Below, in pieces: positions 43,904 to 53,800 of a stretch of DNA of 64,000 nucleotides. The DNA is taken from positions 118,032 to 182,031 of the forward strand of contig NZ_FAOZ01000017.1 in assembly GCF_001536285.1 (NCBI RefSeq), read 5' to 3'. The stretch comes from Parafrankia irregularis. Lineage in GTDB: Bacteria; Actinomycetota; Actinomycetes; Frankiales; Frankiaceae. Position numbers and translations under genes: made by a program. The notes beneath the pieces were generated by a model that was given only the letters and a program-made list of their open reading frames with translations, was not told the origin of the DNA and searched no databases. Every line of letters begins with the position of its first letter. Position 1 is the stretch's first letter.

Positions 43904-44020
43904 GGAGCCTTCTCCATCTCACGGGCACGGTCCGGGACACCGCGAGTCCACGTCGCCGAGAGTCCACATCGCCGAGAGTCCAGGTCGCCGAGAGTCCACG
44001 TCGCCGACGGGAAAGGCTCA
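43904..44020 (+). repeat. GAGCCTTTTCC inverted-repeat element, copy C with internal tandem repeat
   Basis: The same element as copy B (GAGCCTTCTCCATCTCACGG, GGGACACCGCG, ending GGGAAAGGCTC). It is enlarged by four tandem copies of a 16-mer, GAGTCCACGTCGCCGA with single changes (43944-44007). It begins 20 bp upstream of the oxidoreductase start codon, so it lies in that gene's leader or promoter. Confidence 0.85.
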
Positions 44021-44127
44021 TTCAGTACCCGTCATACTTGCGGGGATCAGCCGGCACGCCCATCCCGCAACTAGGGGCCTCGCGCATCCCCCCAACTTTG
44101 GGGATTTTTTCGATCGGCAAGGTCGGG

Positions 44128-44133
44128 TAAGCT
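44128..44133 (+). promoter_or_regulatory. -10 element of LuxR gene, leaderless
   Basis: TAAGCT lies 7 nt before the GTG start at 44141, the spacing expected for a leaderless mRNA. No -35 was recognised, suggesting dependence on an activator. Confidence 0.35.
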
Positions 44134-44140
44134 CGCGGGC

Positions 44141-45274
44141 GTGGCGAAACCTGCCCTCGGAATCCGCGCCAGCGCCGTTCGCGAGGGGATCGCGGACCTG
44201 TGCGAGCAGCGCATCACCCCGGAAGACCTCGTCGCCGAGGTCGCCGAGCGCGTCCGCCGAGTGGTTCCGTACGACGCCGGCTCGTGGATGACGACCGACC
44301 CCGAGACGCTGCTGCCGACCCGGCTGCACGCGGTCGGTCCCAAGGTCTGCCTGCGCGCCGACGACCTGCACGACGAGCTGGCGGGCACCGGCGTCAACGG
44401 GTTCCTCGACCTCGACCGATCCGGGCGTTGCGCGGTGTCCCTCGCCGCCTCCACCGGCGGCGACCTGGACCGCGCCACCCGGCACCGGTCCGTCCACGAG
44501 CCGCTGGGGCTGCGCGACGAGCTGCGGCTGCTCGCCCGGGACGGCAGCGCCACCTGGGGCATCGGCTGTCTGCGGCGCGCCGACGACGAGCCCGACTTCA
44601 CCGCCGCCGAGGTCCGCTACGTCGCCTCGATCGCCCGCCATCTGGGCCACGGCCTGCGGTCCGGCCTGGCCCGCACCGCGGCACCACGCACCCCGCTGGC
44701 GGGCTCCGGCACGCTGATACTGGACGCGGCGGGCCACCTCGAGGCCTCCACCGCGGAGGCGGACCGCTGGCTGCGGCGGATCAGCCCGGCCGAGCCCCCC
44801 GAGCTGCCGGTGTCGGTCACGATGGTGGCCGTGCAGGCCCAGGCGAACGCCGTAGCGGGCGGCCCGCCCCGACCGGCCCGGCTGCGGATGTCGCTGCCCG
44901 GCGGCGGCTGGCTGCTGGTGCAGGGCGAGGTGCTGGTCTCCGCACCGGCGCACGGGGGCGGCGGCACGTCACGCACCGCCGTCGTGCTGGAGCCCGCGAG
45001 CCGCGCCGACCTGCTGCCGGTGATGCTGGCCCTCTACGGCCTCACCGCGCGCGAACGCCAGCTGGCCGAGCTGCTCGTCGCCGGGCACGGCACCGACCGG
45101 ATCGCCCGCAGGCTCGGGATCTCCCAGCACACCGTGCGCGACCACACCAAGGCGATCTTCGCGAAGGTGAACGTGGCGACCCGTGCCGAGCTGACCGCGG
45201 TGCTCGGCGCCGAGGTCACCGGCCCCCCGGTCGACGTCCCCGGCGGCCTGGGCGACCTCGGCCTCGCCGGCTGA
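44141..45274 (+). CDS. LuxR-family transcriptional regulator, GAF-like N-terminus
   Basis: A 377-residue regulator. The N-terminal part (REGIADLCEQRITPEDLVAE, VVPYDAGSWMTTDPETLLPT) resembles GAF-like sensor regions of stand-alone actinomycete LuxR proteins. The C-terminal helix-turn-helix is LTARERQLAELLVAGHGTDR, then IARRLGISQHTVRDHTKAIF. No phosphorylation receiver is present. GTG 44141 appears leaderless. It lies between the efflux/oxidoreductase pair and the polyketide cluster, converging on the latter, and is a second candidate cluster regulator. Confidence 0.85.
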   Translation: MAKPALGIRASAVREGIADLCEQRITPEDLVAEVAERVRRVVPYDAGSWMTTDPETLLPTRLHAVGPKVCLRADDLHDELAGTGVNGFLDLDRSGRCAVSLAASTGGDLDRATRHRSVHEPLGLRDELRLLARDGSATWGIGCLRRADDEPDFTAAEVRYVASIARHLGHGLRSGLARTAAPRTPLAGSGTLILDAAGHLEASTAEADRWLRRISPAEPPELPVSVTMVAVQAQANAVAGGPPRPARLRMSLPGGGWLLVQGEVLVSAPAHGGGGTSRTAVVLEPASRADLLPVMLALYGLTARERQLAELLVAGHGTDRIARRLGISQHTVRDHTKAIFAKVNVATRAELTAVLGAEVTGPPVDVPGGLGDLGLAG

Positions 45275-45474
45275 CGCACCGCGCCCGGAAACACCACGGT
45301 CCTCGCAGCCCCAGAAGACTGGACGCTGCGAGGACCGCCGGCGTTCTGCTCCTCAGTGCGGAGCCATCAGTGAAACTGTGTTCCTCGGGTACATCGCCAT
45401 CAAGCAAGGGTCGCCAGGCCGCTGCGCTGGCCTCCACGGATGCAGGGAAAATAGGGCCGGGTCGCCTGCCGAGA

Positions 45475-45526
45475 GCAAGACCTGAGGATCGGGGTCGTCA
45501 GAACGACCAGGATCCTCAGATCTTCC
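45475..45526. repeat. Dispersed hairpin repeat, copy R6
   Basis: Left arm GCAAGACCTGAGGATCGGGG followed by TCGT, right arm ACGACCAGGATCCTCAGATC followed by TT, with a 4-nt loop. Same family as R1-R5 and R7. Confidence 0.7.
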
Positions 45527-45655
45527 GGAGCGCGGCTACGAGCGGGGGCGTCCGCTCTTCCTACCCACGAACCCAGCCGGACCTCCGAGTGCTCGGTAGC
45601 CAGGCAGCTCGCTAGCCCGGTAGCCCGGTAGCCCGGCAGCCCGGTTTTGCAAGTC

Positions 45656-45720
45656 GCAAGAGTGAACGATTTCGGTCGTTCCAGCGACCAAAATTCTTCT
45701 TTCTTGCGGGTCGCCAGGTG
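45656..45720. repeat. Dispersed hairpin repeat, copy R2
   Basis: Left arm GCAAGAGTGAACGATTTCGG, right arm CGACCAAAATTCTTCTTTCT ending TTGC, followed by GGGTCGCCAGGTG, the flank shared (reversed) with R1 and R4. Confidence 0.8.
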
Positions 45721-45918
45721 AATCAGCACCCCTTTTGCCGCTAAAGAGGCGAAATGACCCCGCCGCACGGCAGTGCGGGATCCTCGATGGATGGCAGGAG
45801 GGGCGCGGTTCGCCCCCCATCAGCACGGCTCCGCCAAGCCCATACAGGCACGCCGGATCCGCGTCTCAGGATTCTGCCGCGGGCTCTTCGCTCATCGCCC
45901 TTGGACTCGCGCTGCGGA

Positions 45919-47844
45919 TCAGACGGCGGTGAGGCGAAGGGTGGCTGCGGGGGTCTCCGCGCTGCCGGCCGGGACGATCGCGTAGCGGCGCCGCTCCCAT
46001 GGATAGTGCGGCAGGTCGACGACGGCACGGGGCAGTTCCGTCAGCTCGCCTCCACCGGGCTCCACGGGAGTGCCCGCGGCGAGCGCGTCGAGGGCCGCGA
46101 GGGCCTGCGACCGGCTGGTGGCGAGCACCCGGGCGCGGACGGGATGGCGCGCCCGGCCCACGGTCGCCGTGTAGGCGAACGCCGGGTAGGCGTCGTCCGG
46201 GAGGGTGGCCAGCCGGTCCCGGTAGCGCGCCGCGAGGACCCGCAGCGCGTCCGGGGTTCGCGCCGCCACCTCGAATCCGGCCACCGGAACCGCCCTCCCG
46301 CCAGCGGCCGCGACACCCTCCACACCACCGGTGCCCACCGCACCACCGCTGCCCACCGCGGCGCCGGCACCCACCACGGCACCGGCACCCGCCGCCGCAC
46401 CGTTGCCCGCCGCGGTGCCGATGTCCACCGCGGTACCGACGTCCGCCGGGCCGACGATGACGTGGGCGTTGGTACCGCTCATGCCGAAGGAGCTGACGCC
46501 GGCGTAGCGGCCGTCGTCCGGTGACCAGGCCTCGACCTCGGTGGGGATGGCGATTCCGGTATCGGCGAGGTCGAGGCGCGGGTTCAGGGTCCGGAAGTGC
46601 ACCAGCGGCGGCACGGCCCGGCGCTGCACGCACAGGATCGCCTTGAGCAGGCCGGCCATACCCGCCGCGGACTCCAGGTGCCCCAGGTTCGACTTCACCG
46701 ATCCGACCGTCAGCCGGCGCCCGCCGCGCGGGCGGCCGAGGACGGTCGCGATCGCGTCCATCTCGATCGGGTCGCCCAGGGCGGTTCCGGTGCCGTGGGC
46801 CTCCAGGTGCCCGATGTCCGCTGCGGTCAGGCCCGCGTCGGCCAGCGCCGCGGCGATGACGTCGATCTGGGACCGCACGTTGGGCGCGGTGATGCTGGCG
46901 GACCTGCCGTCCTGGTTGAGCGCCGAGCCGGCGATCACCGCGTGGATGCGGTCGTTGTCCCGCCGGGCGTCCGCGAGGCGCTTGAGCACGACGATCCCGC
47001 AGCCCTCGGAGCGGGTGAAGCCGTTCGCGCGGGCGTCGAACGGCTTGCACAGCCCGTCCGGGGCGAGCAGGCCCGACTGGGAGATCAGCCTGGTCGACGC
47101 CGGAGACACGATGAGGTTGACGCCGGCGGCGAGCGCGACCTCGCACTCGCCCCGCAGCAGCGCCTGCCGCGCGAGATGGACGGCGACCAGCGACGACGAG
47201 CAGGACGTGTCCACTGCCATCGCCGGGCCGGTCAGCCCCAGGGTGAACGCGACCCGCCCGGCGGAGTAGCAGATCGCGTTGCCGATGCCCCAGACCGCGT
47301 CGACGTCGGCGGGCCGCCAGTCGTCGTAGTCCTGGTTGGTGATGCCGACGAAGAATCCGGTGCGGGTCTCGGTCAGGCGCTCCGGGGGCAGCGCGGCGTC
47401 CTCGAGGGCCTCCCAGGCGACCTCCAGCAGCAGTCGGTGCTGCGGGTCGAGCCGCCGTGCCTCGCGGCCGCCGATACCGAAGAAGCCGGCGTCGAAGTCC
47501 ATCACCTCGTCGAGGAACCCGCCTTTGCGGTGCAGGCCCGCCCACTGGTCGGCGAACGGGCCCATCCGCTCCTGGCTGAGCGGGGTGACCAGGTCACGGC
47601 CGGCGGCGAGCGCCGTCCAGTAGCCGTCGAGGTCGTCGATGCCACCGGGCAGGCGCAGGCCGACGCCGACGACGGCGAGCGGCTGGTCGGCGCGTTGCGC
47701 GTCGAGCTGGGCCCGCAGTGAGCGGATCGTGTCGAGCGCCCGCGCGAGCGCGGTACGGGACGCCGGGGCGGGGGCCGGGGCGCCGGGCGGGGCGCCGGGC
47801 GGGGCAGCGGCCGGGACGAGCGTGGGACTGTCGTCGTGAGCCAT
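45919..47844 (-). CDS. AT-less ketosynthase protein (type I PKS KS with post-AT linker)
   Basis: A 641-residue type I ketosynthase without other catalytic domains. A short N-terminal helix (RTALARALDTIRSLRAQLDA) looks like a docking segment. The KS (about 55-480) has Cys215 in VDTSCSSSLVAVH, His350 in EAHGTGT and His389 in NLGHLESAAGMAG, so it should condense. An Ala/Gly/Val near-repeat linker follows, then VVDLPHYPWERRRYAIVP, the normal post-AT linker motif. The AT seems to have been deleted from a KS-AT protein. It starts 6 nt after the large PKS gene with GGAGG as ribosome site. The free AT and free ACP of the cluster could complete it as a dissected module. Confidence 0.88.
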   Translation of the reverse strand: MAHDDSPTLVPAAAPPGAPPGAPAPAPASRTALARALDTIRSLRAQLDAQRADQPLAVVGVGLRLPGGIDDLDGYWTALAAGRDLVTPLSQERMGPFADQWAGLHRKGGFLDEVMDFDAGFFGIGGREARRLDPQHRLLLEVAWEALEDAALPPERLTETRTGFFVGITNQDYDDWRPADVDAVWGIGNAICYSAGRVAFTLGLTGPAMAVDTSCSSSLVAVHLARQALLRGECEVALAAGVNLIVSPASTRLISQSGLLAPDGLCKPFDARANGFTRSEGCGIVVLKRLADARRDNDRIHAVIAGSALNQDGRSASITAPNVRSQIDVIAAALADAGLTAADIGHLEAHGTGTALGDPIEMDAIATVLGRPRGGRRLTVGSVKSNLGHLESAAGMAGLLKAILCVQRRAVPPLVHFRTLNPRLDLADTGIAIPTEVEAWSPDDGRYAGVSSFGMSGTNAHVIVGPADVGTAVDIGTAAGNGAAAGAGAVVGAGAAVGSGGAVGTGGVEGVAAAGGRAVPVAGFEVAARTPDALRVLAARYRDRLATLPDDAYPAFAYTATVGRARHPVRARVLATSRSQALAALDALAAGTPVEPGGGELTELPRAVVDLPHYPWERRRYAIVPAGSAETPAATLRLTAV

Positions 47845-47850
47845 GCGTTC

Positions 47851-50800
47851 TCAGTCCTCCTGGGTGGCGGCGGGGGCCGCAGCCTCGAACAGTCGCTCCG
47901 TCAGGGCGCCGGACAGGGCGCGCATCGTTCCGTACGTCCACAGCAGGGTCGGCGACAGCTTCAGGCCGAACGCCGACTCCAGGCGGTTGCGGAACTCCAG
48001 ACCCATCAGCGAGTCGAGGCCGAGCGATTTGAACGGCAGGTCCCGCTCGATCGCGGTCGGGTCCAGGCGCAGCACCCGGCTGGCCAGCTCGCGCACCTTG
48101 CCCTCGAGCAGCTCACGGCGGTCGTCGCCGTCGCTGGTGCGCAGCCGGGCGAGGAACTCGTTGCCCTGCTCACCCACCGGGGTGCCGTCGCGCGAGGCAC
48201 GGCGCAGCACGCTCCAGCTCTCCAGTGCGGCGGTGTCCGGGTAGGAGTCGAACCACTGCCGCAGGTCGAGGCGCAGGTAGGCGACGACCTGCCCGTCGGC
48301 ACCCCGGCCTGCGATGCGCCGGCCCGCGGTCTGCTGGCCCGCGATGTCCTGGCCTGCGGTGTCCTGGCCCGCGGCACCCTGGCCCGCGGTATCCGGACCA
48401 CCGGCGCCGAGGTAGCCGGCGAGTGCCTGCCACGCCTCCTCGGCGGTGAAGCTGCCCATCCCGCGGTCGGCGAGGCGGGCACCCCGGTTGTCCTCACTCG
48501 CCGCCAGCCCGATCTCGGCGAAGGGACCCCACTGCACGCTCAGCCCCGGCCGGCCGCGGCGGCGGCGGGCGACGGCGAGCGCGTCGAGGTAGGCGTTGCC
48601 GGCCGCGTAGGCGGCCTGGCCGGCGTTGCCGATCAGCGCCGCGGCCGACGAGAACAGCACGAAGAAGTCGAGCGGGTCGGGGTCGGTCGCGGCGTCGAGG
48701 TTGCGGGCACCGTCGACCTTCGGGGCCAGCACCCGCTCGGCCTGCTCGGGCCGCAGGGTCAGGATCGTCGCGTCGTCGAGCAGGCCGGCGGCGTGCACGA
48801 CACCGCGCAGCGGCGGGAGCGCGGCACGCAGCTCGGTGAGCGCCGCGGTGAGCGCGGCGGCGTCGGCGACGTCGACCTGGCGGGTCTCCACCCGCACGCC
48901 CCGGCCCCGCAGGGAGTCGAGGCGGGCGGTCGCGGCTGCGTCCGGCGCGCGGCGGCCCAGCAGCACCAGGCTGCGGGCACCGGAGTCGGCCAGGAACTCG
49001 GCGAGGGAAAGGCCGAGCGCCCCGAGCCCACCGCTGATCAGATAGGTCGCGTCGGCGCGGAACCGGCCCTGCGGCATCGGCTCCGGCGCGGCGGGCGGCA
49101 GGTCGGCCGGGTCGATCCGCACCACGTACTTGCCGATGTGGTTGCCGTGGGACATGTCCCGCAGCGCCTCCGCCACCTCGGCGAACGGACGGGTGATCAC
49201 TGGCAGCGGCGGCAGGTCGCGGGCCTCGACCCGGTCCCAGACGTCGCTCAGCAGCCGCGCGAAGCGCACCGGGTGGCGGGTCATCAGCGCGCTCAGGTCG
49301 ACCGAGTGCAGCCCGATGCCCTTCTGGAAGGCGCTGAGGCTGATGGTGCGCCCACCGTAGATGTCCTTCTTGCCGACCTCGACGAACCGGCCGCCCTCGG
49401 CGAGCAGATCCAGGCCGAGCCCGATCGCGGCGCCGGTCAGCGAGTTGAGCACCACGTCGACACCACGCCCGCCGGTCACCGCCCGCGCCTGCTCGGCCCA
49501 GCCGAGGTCACGGGAGTCGAAGACATGCTCGATCCCGAGGTCGGCCAGGTGGCGGCGCTTCTCGGCGGTGCCCGCCGTCGCGATCACGGTGGCGCCCAGG
49601 TGGCGGGCCACCCCGACGGCGGCCAGACCGAGGCCGCCCGCCGCCGAGTGGATCAGGACCGTCTCGCCCGGGGCGAGGCCGGCCAGGTCGTTCAGGCCGT
49701 ACCAGGCCGTCGCGGTGACCATCGGCAGCCCGGCGGCGTCGACGTCGGACAGCCAGTCGGGGATCGGGCGGGTGTGGTCGGCGCGCACGGTCAGGTGCGA
49801 CGCCAGCGCCGGCATCGCGCAGGCGACCACCCGGTCACCGATCGCCGGAGCGGCGACCCCGTCGCCGACGGCCGTCACGATGCCGGCGCATTCGGTGCCG
49901 AGCAGCCCGGCGCCGCGCGGGTCGGGGTAGGTGCCCATCGTCTTCATCACGTCGAGGAAGTTCAGCGCGGACGCGGTGACGACCAGCTCGACCTCACCGG
50001 GCCCCGGGGGGCGGCGGACCAGCGGACGCAGCGTCAGCCCGTCCCAGCTGCCGGGACGATCCGGGCTCAGCCGCACGGCCTGCTCGGCGCGCCGCCAAGG
50101 AGTCACCCCGGCCGCCGGCTCGCCGGCATCCGCTGCGGCGACGGTGGCGGCGACGATCCGGCCGACGTGGCGACGGCCGTCGCGGACCACGACCTGGTCG
50201 GTGTCCTCGTCCGGGGCCGACAGCAGCGCCGACAGCCCCGTCACGATGTCGGCCACCCGGCCGCGTGCCCCATGCGTGACGTCGAGCAGCACGGGACGCA
50301 GCTCCGGGTGCTCGCGGCCGAGCACCCGACCGAAGCCCCAGTACAGCGCGGCGCCGGGGTCAGGGGCGGCGGGGTCGGCGGCAGCGGACCCGTCGGCGGC
50401 AGCGGACCCGTCGAGCGCCTGGGCGGCCGTGGTGACGATCACGAACCGCGGGGTGGTCGGCTGCTCCACGGCGACGGACACGAGCGCGGCCAGTTCGAGC
50501 AGCCCGCGGCGCTGCGCGGCGAGACCGGCGTCGGCCGCGGGGGCGAGCACGACGACATGCGTCGGTGCACCGCCCCACGGCGTCGCCGGGTCCGCGAGGT
50601 CGTGCTGGGCCGGGGTGACGCCGTGGGCGGTGAGGGCCTCGGCCAGCTCCCGGGCCGTGTCACCGAGGCCCGGGCCGGCGACGACCGCCCAGGTTCCGGC
50701 CGCGCCCGCACTCCTCCCACCCGCACTGCCCGCGCCACCCGCACTGCCCGCGCCCCCACCGACCGTGTCCGTCAGCTCCGCCGCGTCGGCGGCCGGGGGC

Positions 50801-53800
50801 TGTTCGGTGAACTCAAGGCGGTAGTCACGCCACTCCCCCGCGCCCGCCTCGCCGGGGGCGTCGGGGAGGGCCTCCATGCGCAGGCCTTCCATCGTCAGCA
50901 GCAGGCGCCGGTCGGCGTCGAAGACGTGGAAGTCCAGGGTGGTCGAGTCGCGGCGCACCGCGTGCGACCACACCGCGGTCGGTGGCTCGGTGAGCGATCC
51001 CACCACCCGCACCCGGTCGACCGAACGCGGCACCACGGCTCCGTCGCCTCCGGTCAGGGCCAGGGCGACCTGCAGCGCGGCGTCCCACAACGCCGGATGC
51101 AGCTCGTCGGGACGTGCGCCGGCCCGGCACCGTTCGGGCAGCACGACCTCACCGAGCGCCTCGGCACCGGCGGCGCCGTCCGTACCGTCCGCGTCGTCCG
51201 TCGCGGGGCCGGCCTGGAACAGCCGGCGCAGGCCGCGGAACGACGGGCCGTAGTTCAGGCCGCGGGCGGCGCACGCCGCGTAGAACTCCTCCGGGTCACC
51301 GGTTTCGCCGGCCAGCAGATGCCCGGGGAACAGCGGGTCGCCGTGGGACGCCGGATCACCCAGCGCCGGACCACCGTTGGACGGGACGCCGTGGGACGGA
51401 ACGCCGACCGGTGCGGCGGCGCCGTGGTGCACCCGGGCGGTGGCATGCGTCGTCCAGTCGGTGGCGCCCGCGGGCAGCGACGACAGGACGAAGCTGCCGC
51501 CGCCGCTGACGTCGTCCCGCCACAGCACGCTGACGCGCAGCGGGTCGTCACCGAACGTCAGATCGCTGCGGAACTCGACGTCGGTCAGTGCGCCCGGCAC
51601 CGCGCCGGTCCGGGCCCGGGCGGTGGCCAGCGCGAGCGCCAACATGCCCACACCGGGCAGGACGACCGCGTCGAACACCCGGTGGTCGACGAACCAGGGG
51701 GTGTCGTCGCGGGCCAGCTCCAGCACACCCGTCCAGACATCACTCTCGGTGACGGACGGGGTGAGGGCAACGTCGAGCGCGCCGGCGCGGCGCGGCCCGC
51801 CGCGGCCGGCCTCGACCCAGTACGTGCGGCGCTGCCACGGGTAGCCGGGAACGGTTGCCCACGCGTCACGCGGCAGGCGCCCGAACGGCTCCAGGCCGGC
51901 GATGTAGGCGCGGCCGAACGCGTGCGCGAGGTCGGCGGCCGTGCCCTCGTCGCGGCGCAGCGTCGTCACCACCCGCGGCGGGTCCTCCCGCGCGCCCGCC
52001 AGCTCCTCGACGGCCGGTGCGAGCACCGGATGCGGGCTGATCTCGACGACGTGGGTGACGCCCTCGTCGAACAGGTCTGCCAGCGCGTCGGCGAACATCA
52101 CCGGCTGGCGCAGGTTGTCGGCCCAGTAGACGGCGTCCAGCTCGCGGCCGGTCAGCAGGGTGCCCCGGACCGTCGACTTCAGCGGGATGTCGCCGGCGCG
52201 GGGGCGCACCGGGGCGAGAGCGGCGAGCAGGTCCTCGCGCAGCTCGTCCATCTGCGGGCTGTGTGAGGCGTAGTCGACGTTGACCAGGCGGCAGAACGTG
52301 CCGTCGGCCTCCAGCAGCTCCTTCAGCGCGAGCACGGACTCGCCGTCACCGGACAGGACGCACGAGCGCGGCCCGTTGTTGACGGCGAGCGAGACGACCT
52401 CCTCGAAACCCTCCAGAGCCGCCCGCGCCGCATCGACGTCCAGGTCGACGGCGAGCATGTGGCCGCGGCCCGAGGCGCGCCGCACGATCACGGCGCGGCG
52501 GGCGACGATCAGCGCGGCGTCGTCGTAGCTGAGGATCCCGGCGACGGTGGCCGCGCCGACCTCGCCCTGGCTGTGACCGATGACGACGTCGGGTTCGACG
52601 CCGGCCGCGCGCCAGACCTCGGCGAGGGCGACCGACACCGCCCACAGCGCCGGCTGGACCTGGTCGACCCGGGCCAGCCATTCGTCGCCGGCGGCTCCGG
52701 CGAGCAGTTCCCGCAGGTCCCAGTCGACGTGGGGGCGCAGCGCCGCGGCGCACCGGTCGATGGTCGCGGCGAACGTCGGGTCGGTGGCGAGCAGGTCCCG
52801 GCCCATGGCCGCCCACTGGGAGCCCTGCCCGGGGAACACGAACGCGGTCCGGCCCGCGGCCCGCGCCTTGCCGACGATCAGGTCCGGGCCGTCGGAGGTG
52901 TCGCCGGCGGTGAACCGGTCCAGGGCCGCGGCGGCGCCGGACGCGGTGGTGGCGAGGACCGCCAGCCGCGACGTGAACTGGTCGCGCCGCCAGGCCAGCG
53001 TCCCCGCCAGCGCCGGGAGCTCCGTCGGCGTCGGCGTCGGCGTCGGCGTCGTCGGCACCGCGTCACCGCCGTCGGCCGGGGCGGGTGCCAGCGTGGCGCG
53101 GACGTCGTGGGCCCGGGCGGTGAGCGCCGCGTCGGTCTGCGCCGACAGCGCCAGCAACACGGGCGGCTGGGACGCGGGCGGCTGCTCCACGAGCGGCTGC
53201 GCCGCAGGCGATGCCGGGATGCGGGACGCGGCAGGCGGGTCGGTGAGCACCACGTGGGCGTTCGTGCCGCCCCAGCCGAACGAGTTCACGCCGAGAAAGA
53301 CGGGGGCGTCCGCGGGAAGCCCGACCGGCTCGCCGGTGAGGCGCAGGTTCAGCTCGTCGAAGGGGATGTCGGGGTGCGGGTCGTCGGCGAACAGGCTCGG
53401 CGGGACGACCCGGTGCTCCAGCGCGAGCAGCGCCTTGACCAGCCCGGCCATGCCGGCCGCCGGCTCGAGATGGCCGATGTTGGTCTTGACCGACCCGATC
53501 GGCAGCGGGCCGGCGCCCGGGGAGCGCCGCGCGCCGAGCACCCGCCCGATGGCACCCGCCTCGACGGGGTCGCCACGGCCTGTTCCGGTGCCGTGCGCCT
53601 CGACGTAGGCGACCCGGTCGAGGGGGATGTCCGAGTCCTCGTAGACGGTGCGCAGCAGGTCCTCCTGCCCGCCCGGGTTCGGCGTCACCAGGCTCTCGCC
53701 GCCGCCGTCGTTGTTCACCGCGGTGCGGGCGATGACACCGCGGATCCGATCGCCGTCCGCGAGCGCCCGGGCGAGGGTCTTCACATATACCGCCGCGACG

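Larger units (their letters stand above)
45275..45918. other. Gene-free region with hairpin repeats
   Basis: About 640 bp between the convergent LuxR gene and the end of the biosynthetic cluster. It holds dispersed hairpins R6 and R2 and a short tandem of TAGCCCGG (45614-45643, GCTAGCCCGGTAGCCCGGTA). I see no convincing gene. Confidence 0.55.

Noticed and set aside
43944..44007. Possible CRISPR array
   Set aside because: The 16-bp units are contiguous with no spacers. The 15-bp repeats at 56360 are also simple tandem repeats. No cas genes are present.
47836..52266. 1476-codon open frame on the plus strand opposite the PKS
   Set aside because: Its product is Arg/Gly/His-rich low complexity, and it lies wholly antisense to a PKS with intact motifs. 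Long antisense frames are normal at this GC content.
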